A stretch of DNA of 64,000 nt from Ahaetulla prasina (taxonomy: Eukaryota; Chordata; Lepidosauria; Squamata; Colubridae): positions 57,857,409 through 57,921,408 of the forward strand of contig NC_080546.1 of assembly GCF_028640845.1 (NCBI RefSeq), given 5' to 3'. Numbering within the stretch: the stretch's first letter is position 1; the number at the start of each line of letters is the position of its first letter. Below the pieces are notes generated by a model that saw only the letters and a program-made list of their open reading frames with translations, was not told where the DNA came from and made no database searches. The translations under genes were made by a program, and so were the position numbers. This document shows, one piece after another, positions 13,001 through 22,236 of the stretch.

Positions 13001-15041
13001 TAAAATTTAAACAATGTTTAAATTTCAAGGTATAATGACACTTTTATTTCTTCATTAATATTAATGGCAACATTGCCACATTAGCATATTTAAGATATAT
13101 ACCTTATACATAGCATCAACAAAACGTGAATCATTCTTTGCTGTAAGTTCCATCCCCGATTCCATTACAAGTTCTGCAATATATGTTGAGAATGATGTGA
13201 AACAGTAGCTAATGATTGGTAAAAATACAGATGGATCACCCTTTGCCAACCTGTAATGGTGGGAAAAATTAGATAAGAAATTACTGATTTATTTATTTAT
13301 TTATTTTATTTATTATTCGAATTTTTATACCGCCCTTCTCCGAAGACTCAGGGCGGTGTATAGCACAGATAAAACCTAATTCGAAACCTTTATAACAGTA
13401 GTTTTATTTCTATATTTCTGAAACACCATCAGGAGACCATGGCTACATTTAATTAAGACTATTTTATATTCTGTTTTCAGAATCATTAATCTACATTTTT
13501 GGAAATGAGTGCATCATTACTTTACAAAACAACACAAATTGAAACAGGGTAGTTTCTTAAGCCTTTCCCAAAGAGGACTGGATTTATTTTTTAACTTTAG
13601 ACAAATCATTCACTGCCTAGATAAAATATACTAAGTTTTATTAAAAGGATGCAAAAAGTAATTTTTATATGGAGACAGATGTTGCAACAACAAATCACTA
13701 TGCACTTGATATGTGCTGTCGCCTATTTTTAATACTGTATTCTGAATTTCATTGAAGTTTAGTATCTAAATAAAATGGTAGGAATCTGTTCAAACAACAA
13801 TAATAATTGCCAGTTTAAAATCATCAGCAGTTAATGTAATCTTAGCTAAATACTTATTGAAAAATAAATGCTATTACATGGAAGCAAATTATTTATTTTA
13901 TTATGATTCATTTATAAGTGAATAGTATGACAAATCTGTTAGAACAATATTTTTCACTTTACAACAACACAGAGATCAAAGGAATGGACAAAGTCCAACT
14001 CTCCTTAGACTCAACTGAATCAACTTTAACATACAGTTTTTATTTCTCAATTATTGTTTTTTCTTATTTAATTTTCTAATTATAAGCCACCAGAGCAGAC
14101 AAAAAATTGCCTAATGGTAAAATTATTTTTGTTAAAAGAATACAGACTTCCTTCTGTACCAGAATGGGACAACTAGGCGCGGCCAACTTGGCATAGCCAG
14201 CTCGCTATCAAGTCTCTTCTGCCAACTCATTGCCTCTAAGTCATCGTAGGATAACTCAATACGGCCAATTCACTGTGGGAGAAACTCACCAGGGAGAACC
14301 AGGTGAGTGAACAAGCAGGTGGGCAGAGTGCAGAGCAGCAGCGGCTGGGAGCTTCCATTTTTCATACACCACCACTGCACCAAACTCCAAGTTTGGCCTA
14401 TTCAGGGGCAGCAGGGAGGTGGCAGAGACTGGATCCATCCCATTTTCACATCCCTGCCACCACTGTGGGACATCTGGCAGTGGTGGCAGTGTTTGTGCTG
14501 TTTGGGGGAGTGATAATGGGCAGGGCGGGCAATTTTTCTTGCACAAAGTTTCCATTAAATCAGATTCTCTGGAAACCCACGAAAACAAAAAGTAATACAG
14601 ATGATACAATAATTTATCATTTGACAACAAGTGTATCCAGAAACTCATTTTCTTGTCCATAGAATGATGCAGCAAAATATCTTTCCATCATTTAGTTTTA
14701 GATCAATGTCACATAAATAATGTTACTTTTTCATCCAGAAAATTCCAGAGAGGAAAATCTTAAACAAATCATATGTTCCCATTCTAGTTTGTTTTGATTA
14801 GAAGAGACAGCTTTGCTACATTCAGATAATACTGTACATTATTTAAAAACAAAGAATAGAATGGTTGTTTGCCGAGCAGAAAAATTCAACAGGCGATTCA
14901 CCAACAAGCCACGTTTATACCAAAAATTGGCTACTAATATGCTTTCACTTACCCCATATAATCCACATCACTAGGATAATTTATAACTCGAAGTTTTTGT
15001 TCTATCTTATGCAAGTTTCCTTTTAGGTCTCCTGTAGCCAT
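781..15041 (-). CDS. CEP44: Centrosomal protein of 44 kDa (CEP44), ten coding exons
   Basis: Family role: a centriole-lumen, microtubule-binding protein needed for centriole-to-centrosome conversion. Coding exons read on the minus strand: 15041-14953, 13250-13103, 12665-12519, 11847-11740, 10312-10163, 6947-6738, 5502-5430, 4163-4051, 3880-3843 and 856-781. Each has a GT donor and AG acceptor, phases agree at every junction, and the sum is 1152 nt (383 aa plus stop; human is about 390). The start is the ATG at 15041 ([15 protein letters not shown]). Residues 1-128 form the conserved N-terminal CEP44 domain, including [11 protein letters not shown] and [10 protein letters not shown]. Residues 129-214 are polar and poorly conserved. 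Residues 215-284 are a coiled coil ([15 protein letters not shown]) followed by [17 protein letters not shown]. Residues 309-346 are Ser/Pro-rich. The C-terminus keeps ETTIQKMER and an EETSELLK motif, then ends in a diverged tail. I recognised the family from memory; the last two exons are the least certain. Confidence 0.93.
1031..1291 (+). mobile_element. MIR/CORE-type tRNA-derived SINE with L2/CR1-type tail
   Basis: A tRNA-like head (GGTGGCTCAACAG, then box-B-like GGTTCAAGTCCC) is followed by the core AAGGTTGACTCAGCC and TTGTTGGGGGCAATAAG. It ends in the hairpin tail GCCGCCCTGAGTCTTCGGAG plus an A-rich end. The tail matches the LINE 3' ends elsewhere in this window, which is how such SINEs borrow LINE machinery. 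It lies in the last CEP44 intron. Confidence 0.85.
1480..1562 (-). mobile_element. L2/CR1-type LINE or SINE 3' end fragment
   Basis: A (TTTA)n tract and the hairpin ACCGCCCTTCTCCCGAAGGA...GGGCGGT form the 3' tail of the abundant LINE/SINE family, read on the minus strand. Only the tail is present. It abuts the left edge of the gypsy remnant. Confidence 0.8.
1563..3120 (+). pseudogene. Decayed Ty3/gypsy retrotransposon pol: integrase and chromodomain
   Basis: Broken plus-strand frames read as the C-terminal half of a gypsy polyprotein. A zinc-binding-like segment at 1797-1970 ([16 protein letters not shown] ... RSC) comes first. An integrase core follows at 2036-2300 ([20 protein letters not shown] and [11 protein letters not shown]). 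A C-terminal domain lies at 2620-2880, and a chromodomain at 2890-2980 ([16 protein letters not shown]). Frame changes and stops separate the pieces, so it is non-functional. gag, protease and reverse transcriptase are missing to the left, where an L2/CR1 tail begins instead. Confidence 0.85.
3121..3740 (+). repeat. Putative 3' LTR of the gypsy remnant
   Basis: About 620 bp of non-coding, moderately GC-rich sequence directly follows the pol remnant. It starts TGTCATCCCC and ends GGAACGTGACA, so the ends form the 5-bp inverted repeat TGTCA/TGACA expected for an LTR. No convincing polypurine tract or target-site duplication was seen, so the left border is uncertain. Confidence 0.55.
3843..3880 (-). 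other. CEP44: CEP44 38-nt penultimate coding exon
   Basis: The acceptor reads TTGTAG|GAAACAACAATT and the donor AAAAT|GTAAGTAAG. The exon encodes [12 protein letters not shown] plus two bases of an ATG. It lies 170 bp from the preceding exon and about 3 kb from the next. If the donor is not used, the frame runs ATG TAA and stops at once, so intron retention would give a protein ending SKM. Confidence 0.8.
3966..4036. repeat. (GT)n/(CA)n microsatellite inside a 170-bp CEP44 intron
   Basis: About 70 bases of alternating GT with a few GC/CT interruptions. Read with the gene it is a CA repeat beginning about a dozen bases after the exon 4163-4051 donor, and it fills over a third of that short intron. 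Confidence 0.95.
4661..5022 (+). mobile_element. Sauria-type SINE (BovB-tailed)
   Basis: A tRNA-like head (GTGGCTTAGTGGCTAAGATG, box B GGTTCAAATCCC) is followed by the body (CCAACCTAGCAGTTCAAAAG, CCATGCGCCTTTGAC). It ends in a BovB-like tail: GAGTCGGGAACAACTAGCAC, then ACCTTTACCTTTA. Near full length, in the CEP44 intron 4164-5429. Confidence 0.9.
5503..6737. other. CEP44 intron without recognised elements
   Basis: AT-rich intronic sequence between exons 5502-5430 and 6947-6738. I see no repeat family, open frame or structured element in it. Confidence 0.6.
7089..9640 (-). mobile_element. CR1-like LINE (snake L3/Rex-like) with (AGAAT)n tail, decayed
   Basis: Minus-strand fragments of one non-LTR retrotransposon, in gene order. 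The endonuclease end and linker lie at 9634-8742, including [10 protein letters not shown], where SDH is the endonuclease motif. Reverse transcriptase lies at 8591-7722 ([46 protein letters not shown]). The C-terminal part lies at 7573-7370 ([20 protein letters not shown]). A 3'UTR follows, ending in (AGAAT)n at 7089-7110. Frameshifts separate the pieces and the 5' end is missing. The tail and 3'UTR match the type of snake LINE known to seed pentanucleotide microsatellites. It sits sense-oriented in the CEP44 intron 6948-10162. Confidence 0.88.
9641..10162. other. CEP44 intronic sequence, nothing recognised
   Basis: Lies between the 5' edge of the CR1-like LINE and exon 10312-10163. AT-rich, with no named repeat or open frame. 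Confidence 0.5.
11176..11427 (+). mobile_element. MIR/CORE-type SINE
   Basis: Head GAGCCTTGGTGGCGCAGGGG, core CTCAAGGTTGACTCAGCC and TTGTTGGGGGCAATATG. The tail, AAACCACTTAGAAAGAGCTG then GCAGTATATAAGTC, is a different end from the copy at 1031. In the CEP44 intron 10313-11739. Confidence 0.85.
13286..13375 (-). mobile_element. L2/CR1-type LINE 3' end fragment
   Basis: A (TTTA)n tract followed by ACCGCCCTTCTCCGAAGACT and CAGGGCGGT: the same 3' hairpin tail as the larger LINE copies. Only about 90 bp. It lies 36 bp upstream of the acceptor of CEP44 exon 13250-13103, inside the intron. Confidence 0.8.
14157..14300. repeat. Unclassified GC-rich repeat with internal near-repeats
   Basis: Contains AGAATGGGACAACTAGGCGC and several variants of GGCCAACTTGG, GCCAACTCAT and GGCCAATTCAC. 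The internal repetition and abrupt GC rise look like part of a transposon-derived repeat, but I cannot name the family. The adjoining GC-rich stretch to about 14560 may belong to it. Confidence 0.35.
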
Positions 15042-15917
15042 GGTACAATTATTCTTTTAATTATAATACATGCTCACTGTTGCCTAGAAAGCAGAATAAT
15101 TTTGTTTTACAAACTTTATTTACCGGTACTCATTCTATCATCTACTCAATCTATCATCTATCAGGTTCAACTAATTCTTAAGTACAAGACATCTATAAAA
15201 TCAACACAATTAAAATAACAATACAATACAGAATTCTGTTCCATGACATGTGGGACATTACAGAAAATAGTTCTTTCTGATTCCCATTTCTTTCATTTCA
15301 CAATTTTACTTCACAAACTTCCGCATAAGGGACAATCAAATCAGACAGGATAGTTCTATCTAGAGAAGGTAGTTCTGAAGTCAAGCCATGTAGGGGTTTA
15401 AAAATTAAAAGCATCACTTTTAATTGCACCCAGAATTCTACTGAGAATCACTTCAGTGTCTCCAACACTGGAATTGTACAATTTTAGCTGTTCTCAGTTC
15501 CGGTGTAAAGGCTATTTAATAGGGCTTTTCAGTTGTCTTCAAAGGTTATCTCCTTGTAAAGTGAATACTTCCAGTAACTGACAGTTACTTCCAGTAACTG
15601 ACTAATAAATAAACAGAGAGCAAACCCCACTCCCTTCTGACACTGATGGTATTACCTAGTTTGGTAATGAAATGTCTGCAAGAAAACATCAAAGTTCAGA
15701 GAGCACTAAGAACCCCACAAAATGAAAGTGCTCTAACTAGGCCTTCCACTTGTGCATCTTTCACAATCATGACTTCAAGAGTATTCCAAGTCACAGATCT
15801 GCTTCTTCAGGGGAAATGACATCCTATCCAAAGTTAACAGAGAGGTAGACATCCAACTGTATTCCCCGGCTTAGCCAAGGATGAAGAGGTAAAATAGGGA
15901 AATTAGAAAACCAACTC

Positions 15918-16098
15918 AAAACCAAAGGTGCTTTTTCAAGAAGCAACTGGACTTTCTTGTTTTTCTTTGGGGATGTTTTGCTTCCCATCCAAGAAGCTTC
16001 TTCAGCTCTGAAAGGAAGAAGCTTCTTGGATGAGAAGCAAAATGTCTCCAAAGAAAAAACAATCCAATTGCCTCCTGAAAAGCACCTTTGGAACAACT
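15918..16098. mobile_element. Palindromic MITE-like element
   Basis: Two inverted arms of about 85 bp: CTTTGGGGATGTTTTGCTTC...CATCCAAGAAGCTTCTTC and its reverse complement, ending GAAGCAAAATGTCTCCAAAG and AAAAGCACCTTTGG. It could fold into one long hairpin. It lies in the CEP44 first intron and is probably a non-autonomous DNA transposon of unknown family. Confidence 0.7.
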
Positions 16099-16641
16099 GT
16101 GACCTGGATGACTGAGAATCTCTACAGACGTTCAACCCAAAACCAGCATACATCTTCTCCCAAAAGGCTTATGTAAATAGAGGAGACTAGACTGAATCCT
16201 ATGGCTTCCCACAAGACATAGTCAACCAATCTGACTTCTTATTCCCTCCACTTCTACCAGAATCACCCAGTTAGGAAAGAGCAGAAACAATGCAACAGTG
16301 TTGTTGATTCCAGTTCTTACGGTGTGGCATCATTGTCCACAGCACTACTACTGCAAAGACCAAATAGTTAAGAGAAGCACTCCTTTCCCCCCTCTCCAAG
16401 TCCTGACAGTTATCCACCAGGAAAACCCTCCAGCTACAGCAATGCTGTTTTAAACCCATGCTGGGTTGACTGTTTTCACTACTTATTTTAAAAAGGGGGA
16501 AGCTTTGCATTCAGTCACCGGTAGGAAAAAAAGACTAAAGTTGGATAACCAAATTCCAAATAGTTTGGTTCCCACAAAATTTCATGGAAGAGATCCCACC
16601 CTAGGCGGGAAGAGGAAAGAGAGAGCGGGAGAAGTTAAGGC

Positions 16642-16781
16642 CAGGGGTCTCCAACCTTGGCAACTTTAAGATTTGTGGACTTCAACTCCCAGAATTCTTC
16701 AGCCAGCTTTGCTTTGCTCGCTGAGGAATTCTGGGAGTTGAAGTCCACAAGTATTAAACTTGCCAAGGTTGGAGACCCCTG
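16642..16781. mobile_element. hAT-like palindromic MITE (CAGGGGTCTCCAA ends)
   Basis: A 140-bp inverted repeat beginning CAGGGGTCTCCAACCTTGGC and ending with the reverse complement GGTTGGAGACCCCTG. The arms also share TGTGGACTTCAACTCCCAGA. The CAGGGGTC end is hAT-like. No clear 8-bp target duplication remains. Confidence 0.8.
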
Positions 16782-16945
16782 GATCGGTTTCTTTCCATTT
16801 ATTTGACTGGGGAAAACAACCTACCGTCAACTCCACTCCCTGCTAGCACTGACGATGTAACCTAGTTTGGGTAATGAAACGTCTGCAAGAAAACAGTCAA
16901 GTTTAGGGAGCACCAAGGACCCCTCATTTAACTCTTTATACTTAC

Positions 16946-17250
16946 ATTTGCCCTTAGGATGCGAAGCTGGCGACCTTCTGAAGAACTGGCCAAGGAGGGC
17001 GTTGAAAGAGCCCAGGAGTAGCTTCTCCCCGTTGGCGATCAGTCCGGCCGTTCCGATCTAAAGAAGGCTTTGAGCCGCCTTGCCTTGGCGCGACGAGCTG
17101 CGCTTTCACCTTCACGCTGGGCGGCAGTTTAAGCGCTCCCGCGGGCAGCCAAAATTAGTTTTTGTTTCAGGTCCACGGATTCCTGACTCCTTTATTCCAG
17201 CCCCCTTTATAAAAAAAAGCTCGCCCTAGCAGAGGCTCCTCCAGTGGTGT
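16946..17250 (-). other. CEP44 non-coding first exon (putative)
   Basis: On the minus strand a strong donor GTAAGT sits at 16940-16945, directly downstream of GC-rich CpG island sequence. The partner acceptor CTTTCTAG|GCAACAG lies at 15083, 42 nt upstream of the CEP44 start codon. The 5' end of the exon is not determinable; I place transcription initiation within about 17000-17250. The resulting first intron would be 1862 bp. Confidence 0.55.
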
Positions 17251-17660
17251 CTCAAAAGGGGGAAAACAACGTCGCTTTCGTGATTTTGCTTCAGTTCCAC
17301 CGATCGAAAGTGTCGAGGCGGATCTACAGACCACTTCCCCCGCGCCTCAAGATGCGATGCGTCATTTCCAGTAAAAACAGATGCGGCGGCCGTTGCTCTA
17401 GTAGCCGCCAGGAGATCGAAAGTGAGTCTGCGGGAGCGAGCGAGCGTGCGTGGACGAGGTGACGGCTCATGTTTGTGCGCATGGAACCGGAAGCCCGCCG
17501 GGAAGCTGGTTTGCTCCAACGGCTGGCAGAAGCTGCGTGACGCCGCGCTCCCTCGCTTCGAAGGCTCGCACCCGACTGGAAGCCGAGTCGTCGCGGCGGC
17601 GGTTGGGACCTCAGCTCGTACAGGTAATGTGGGTCTATATCCAGGCGAGAAGTGGCCCAG
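16947..17660. promoter_or_regulatory. CpG island and bidirectional CEP44/FBXO8 promoter
   Basis: This is the densest CpG cluster in the left half of the window and lies between the inferred first exons of two divergent genes. It has no TATA box at a sensible place. A good ETS-type site, ACCGGAAG, is at 17486-17493, next to a TGTGCGCATGG stretch resembling half of an NRF1 site. A CRE-like TGACGCCG occurs near 17538. These are typical of housekeeping divergent promoters. Promoter function is inferred from position and composition. Confidence 0.7.
17420..17623 (+). other. FBXO8 non-coding first exon (putative)
   Basis: CpG-rich sequence ends in a clean donor, CAG|GTAATG, after 17623. The next acceptor in line with the gene is CCTACAG|GCTTGCAG at 29362, eight bases before the FBXO8 start codon, giving an 11.7-kb first intron. 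The 5' boundary is a guess within the island. Confidence 0.5.
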
Positions 17661-18305
17661 GGGGCTTTTTGTAACCGCTGAACTTGGTTCGGCTAAATCG
17701 TACCTGAGACCAGTCTTCAACTAAAGGTGGCACTGTCTGTTCCTTTTTCTTCACTCCCGTAGGAAATGAAAGAGCATTTGGAAACAGGTGCAAGATGCTG
17801 TTGGTGCCTCAGCGCTAGTATGAGTGTGTCAGTACTCTGGCAGGGTACATTTCCTAACCGTGAGATGATGTTGGCTTTTAAAGTAGTTTCCACATTACAG
17901 TTTTCACCTACGAAGCATGTATGTCGTTCAACTATGTGGACCGTGGCAATTGCAGCTTGGAATGTAAGAGGCATAAAGGATGGGAAGTAAAATGGGTGAA
18001 GTGAAAGAAAAACAGATGCATGTTTGGAAAGGGTGATTAAAAAGAAAAAATATATGAATCGGTGTATGAATATGTTCAAGGATAGAACATTGCAAGAATA
18101 GAAAGGAATGGCAATAGAGACAACAAAGTTGGTATAAGCGATGTAAAGTTAAAGTTTCCTTTTATTTCATGCTGCTAATTTGCTTTGCTTTTTTTTTTAG
18201 TTATAATGCCGTTTTATCAATTACTTCCAGTCATTTTATTTTTAAAAATTGCTTTTGGAGGCCATTTTTTAAAAGCAAAATGCTTCAAAAGTACTTGAAG
18301 GGGCA
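17624..18305. other. FBXO8 intron 1, proximal unique sequence
   Basis: CpG-poor sequence downstream of the shared promoter, up to the first MITE. No repeat family recognised. One 74-residue frame at 17766-17990 ends in AAWNVRGIKDGK, which superficially resembles a LINE endonuclease start but has no supporting neighbours. Confidence 0.4.
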
Positions 18306-18313
18306 CTCTAGCA

Positions 18314-18745
18314 CAGGGGTGTCAAACTCAAGGCCCAGGGGCTGGATCTGACCTGTGGGGTGCTTAGATCTGGCCCACAGGACCACCCTGGAAATAGTGG
18401 ACTGGCCCGCAGTGCCTTTGCCAGCAAAAACAGCTTGGGAGGGCGGCACATGACCCTCCCAAGCTCTGTTTTCACTGGCAGAAGGTTGCAGGATGCTTTC
18501 ACAGTCGAAAATGGAGCTTCGGAGGGCTGCGGGCGGCCTCCCGAGTTCCGTTTTTGCTGGCAGAGGGTTGGCAGGAGGTTGTCGCAGCCAAAAATGGAGC
18601 TCGGGAACCTGTTTGCTAGCAGAGCACTCAGGCCACCACAGGCACACCATATGCATCGAGCTGGCCACGCCCACCCCAGCCATGCCATGCCCACCCTGGC
18701 ACCACGCTGATGCATCCCTCAATGAAAACGAGTTTGACACCCCTG
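18314..18745. mobile_element. hAT-like MITE with intact 8-bp target duplication
   Basis: Terminal inverted repeats CAGGGGTGTCAAACTC and GAGTTTGACACCCCTG bound a 432-bp element. It is flanked on both sides by the identical octamer CTCTAGCA (18306-18313 and 18746-18753). The TIR sequence and 8-bp duplication are diagnostic of the hAT superfamily. The internal sequence is GC-rich and non-coding, so it was mobilised in trans. Confidence 0.93.
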
Positions 18746-21628
18746 CTCTAGCAGAAGTTTTTGAAAGAATTCTAAGAGTGCAGACAGAAGACTATCCTTT
18801 TAATACTGTGTATCAAGATTACTTTGAGATCCATACACTTCTGTAATGATGCATTTTTGTGATTCCCATAAATAATTTAATCACCACAAATTTAAGACTG
18901 CATAGGTGATCTTTTTCTGGTGTTACTGATAATTTATAAAATCTGAACAGTTCTTCATTCTCTGAAAATTAAATACTGCAGTATAAAATATGCACAACAT
19001 GGTATCGCTGAAATAAAGACTATATGTTATTTATTATTGTTAACCTTATAGTATTGATTGTGTAAATATAATTTGTATGTATGTATTTAGTAGAAGAATT
19101 GAACAAAAATAGACTATATGCATGCCAATACAGAAGGCTGTAAAAAATAGCATATAATGTATTGTTAGGTTTGCCATGTTTTTTACTGTTTTTGTCCTTG
19201 TTCTCTCCCCCCCCATTTTTAATAGTAAAAAGCTTAATAAAAACTATTTAAAAAAAATAAAATAAAATATGCACAACACAAATAATTTTTAAAATAACAA
19301 TTCTGTATGAAAAATGTATGAGAAAACTGAAGAAAAATTCCTACCAGTATTGTTTTCTCATTATGATATCTAGCTGGCATAATAGGCACACAAAATATTT
19401 TTTGGGTTTTGTGCACTGCCTTTATTCTCTAAAATCATGCATTTAGGAATAAGAGACCTATGAACTTAAATAGATAGAAAAATGTTTGGTTAAGGTATTG
19501 GACTGGGTTCATGAACATCACTTGATGACTTTAGGCCAGCCATTCTGTCTCCAAAGTGTAAAGGACAGGGTTGTTTTTAGAAACAAGAAGTATTATAAAT
19601 CTTTTGATGAGTTTCTGAATAACAAGCAAGATATAAATTTAGTTATTAAATGAAATATATTTCCCTTCTTTCCAATAGGAAGAACTTGCATGTTCTTGAA
19701 TCATTTTTATGGCTTGATTTTAAAATTGTTTATGTACTCATATCTGTAGCTGCTTAGCTTATTATTTCTGGCAAGTATCCGATTTCACTTCCATTATTAT
19801 GGGTGTTCAGAGAAAGTTCAGCTTATCATTCGAATATATGTCACTGGGGCTTCAAGTCTTAAATATAACCAGTAGTAACACCCTCTCAAACCAGTTAACT
19901 ATTTTGCATATGATGATCTTCCAGATAGAATAAAAAAGACAAGGATTTGTTGTTCTTTCACACCTGCATAATCTTATATGTACTGTTGGAATCTTCAACT
20001 GGAAGAAAGATAAACTATGTTCATTTCAATATTGCTTCCCTTTCAATGTAGACTGTAAACTAATATGCTGACTATTTAATGATTATTTAATTTCAGTAGT
20101 ATAGTTCACCAGTTTTGCAAGGTGTGGCTGCCACTAGCACCCATGAATGTGTTTAATCAAAGTAAAGCTGCATAGTAACTATGTGAGTATTAAATTAATA
20201 TAAATTAAGTTATTAAATTAAAATTAAAATGCTGTTGATGCTACTGTGGAATTTGTTTCTTTTTAGATATGTAGTATAACCCAGCTACACTTTGCTTGTT
20301 AGTTATCTAAAATGTAAGATACCCATATTTATAATATTTTAGCTATTTGGTAAGGAATGGTGGAAATAAGGATGTCAACTTTATTGCAAGGTCTCAACTA
20401 TCCACTTCTACCTAACTTATAAATGTTCTTCAAATAACTTGTATGCTAAGTTATGTACGTTTTTATTTTCTCCTGGTTTGAAATCTCTGAAATAATGAAA
20501 TTTTTACAATAATGAAATAATGTGATTACCGTAATAGATTTTTTCAACTGTTATGTTGCCATAACAATTCTCTAAATGTGTATATATTGCACATTGGAAT
20601 GGATCAGTGGTTTGAAGTTAGGAACTATACCAGCTTTTCCATCTGTACAAGACTCAGTAAAATAAGGAGGTTTCCTCATCACTTTTATAAACACACATTG
20701 TTAAAATGTGATGCCTAATTGCCTAACATACAAGGTGACTGAATTAGATTTCAAGGACAGCAATTTTTAATTGCACTCTTATTCCCTAGCAGAATTTTTT
20801 TAAGGCAGTTGGGTATTTCAGTTCTTAGTTTTAAAGCAAACAAAAAAATTTTTTTAAGTTTTAGTAAATATTTAAAAGGAAATGGTTCTAGTTATCTTAG
20901 AATAGTTAAGTTAATTAATCAAAATTTATGGTATCTTTTCAATTAAGATATTTAAATTAAGTTATTAAAGTAAGAACTTACAGCCTTACATATACTACTT
21001 TAGTTTTGTCAGTGCAATTTGATCATTCAGGCAATTCAGTATGAGTTTGCTAGGAAATCAATCCTGTTTATAAGTACCAAAGCTATGTATTTCATAATAA
21101 CTGCATTGATTCACCCCTTCTGGACACAAATTATTTTTGCACACTGCCCTTCAGGGACATACATACATGGACATACACAACATATTTTTTATACTGCCAG
21201 CTTCCTGTATCTGTCCAAAGTTGTGTATATGGAAAAAAATGGACTAATGGATAAATGTTCAGATTTGCTTTTTTGGTACATAGTTGTGCATATATGTTTC
21301 CTTTGGAGCAATATGTAAAATAAAGAGTATTAGGTCTACATATTACTATTTTGATCTAATAGAAATGTAATGAGATTTTGGAATTGAGTTTTGTCTCTGG
21401 GCTCATAGCAAAATGTAACAATCTGCAAAAGAATATCAGAATAAACTGAGAAGAGATCTTTTCTATTTGTTTCCTGAAACTAAAGAAATCAACTTATATT
21501 CTCACTAAATATAGATGCAAAATGACGTTATGATTTATAATAGATCTGTAAAGTACAAATTTCAAATTTGCCAACATTTTTCCCTATTGCTTCAAAGTAC
21601 TTGTAAATGTTACATCTATAGTGTAGAC

Positions 21629-21923
21629 CAGGGGTGTCAAACTCAAGGCATAGAGGCCGGAACTGGCCCATAGGGTGCTTAGATTTGGCCAGCGGGGCCA
21701 CCCTGGAAACTGTGAAGGAGTGGCCCATGATGCCTCTGCCAGTGAAAATGGAGCTCAGGCCCTTCAGCTCCATTTTTGCTGGCAGTGCACTCCAGCTACC
21801 ACTGGCACCCTTCACATGAGTGATGTTGAGCTGGTCACGCCCACTCTGGCCATGCCCATCTGGCCCCCTGATTTAAAAACAACCCTGATGCAGCCCTCAA
21901 GGAAATCAAGTTTGACACCCCTG
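21629..21923. mobile_element. hAT-like MITE, shorter copy of the 18314 family
   Basis: The same ends, CAGGGGTGTCAAACTC and AAGTTTGACACCCCTG, around 295 bp. Flanking octamers GTGTAGAC and ATGTAGAC match at 7 of 8 positions. Internal text such as TGGCCCA and CTCCATTTTTGCTGGCAG is shared with the longer copy. Confidence 0.9.
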
Positions 21924-22236
21924 ATGTAGACCTGTAGTATAGGCAGAAATGTGCTGTTCTGCAGCAGTATTCTCTTTATTTTAATGTATGGAGTCATAGC
22001 TGCAATGTATACTGTTTCAAATATAAAACAATTGTTTCATGTTTGAAATTTCCTTTTTGAACTATTTTGAAATGTTTCAAGCTTCAAAACATTTCCAAAA
22101 CAATTAAAACATTTTAAATAAAACATAACATTTCATACTCTAAAAGGGCCATTTTCCATTCGAAATGTTTTCTATGACAATAGTGAAAACCTACTTCTTA
22201 GTTCACTTAGCACTTGAGATACGTGCAAAGTATATT

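Noticed and set aside
14286..14675. 119-129 residue overlapping frames on both strands
   Set aside because: They arise from a GC-rich repeat-like block, have no splice context with CEP44 and no recognisable domain.
17766..17990. Frame ending AAWNVRGIKDGK, resembling a LINE endonuclease start
   Set aside because: Only one short word matches, with no further endonuclease motifs downstream.
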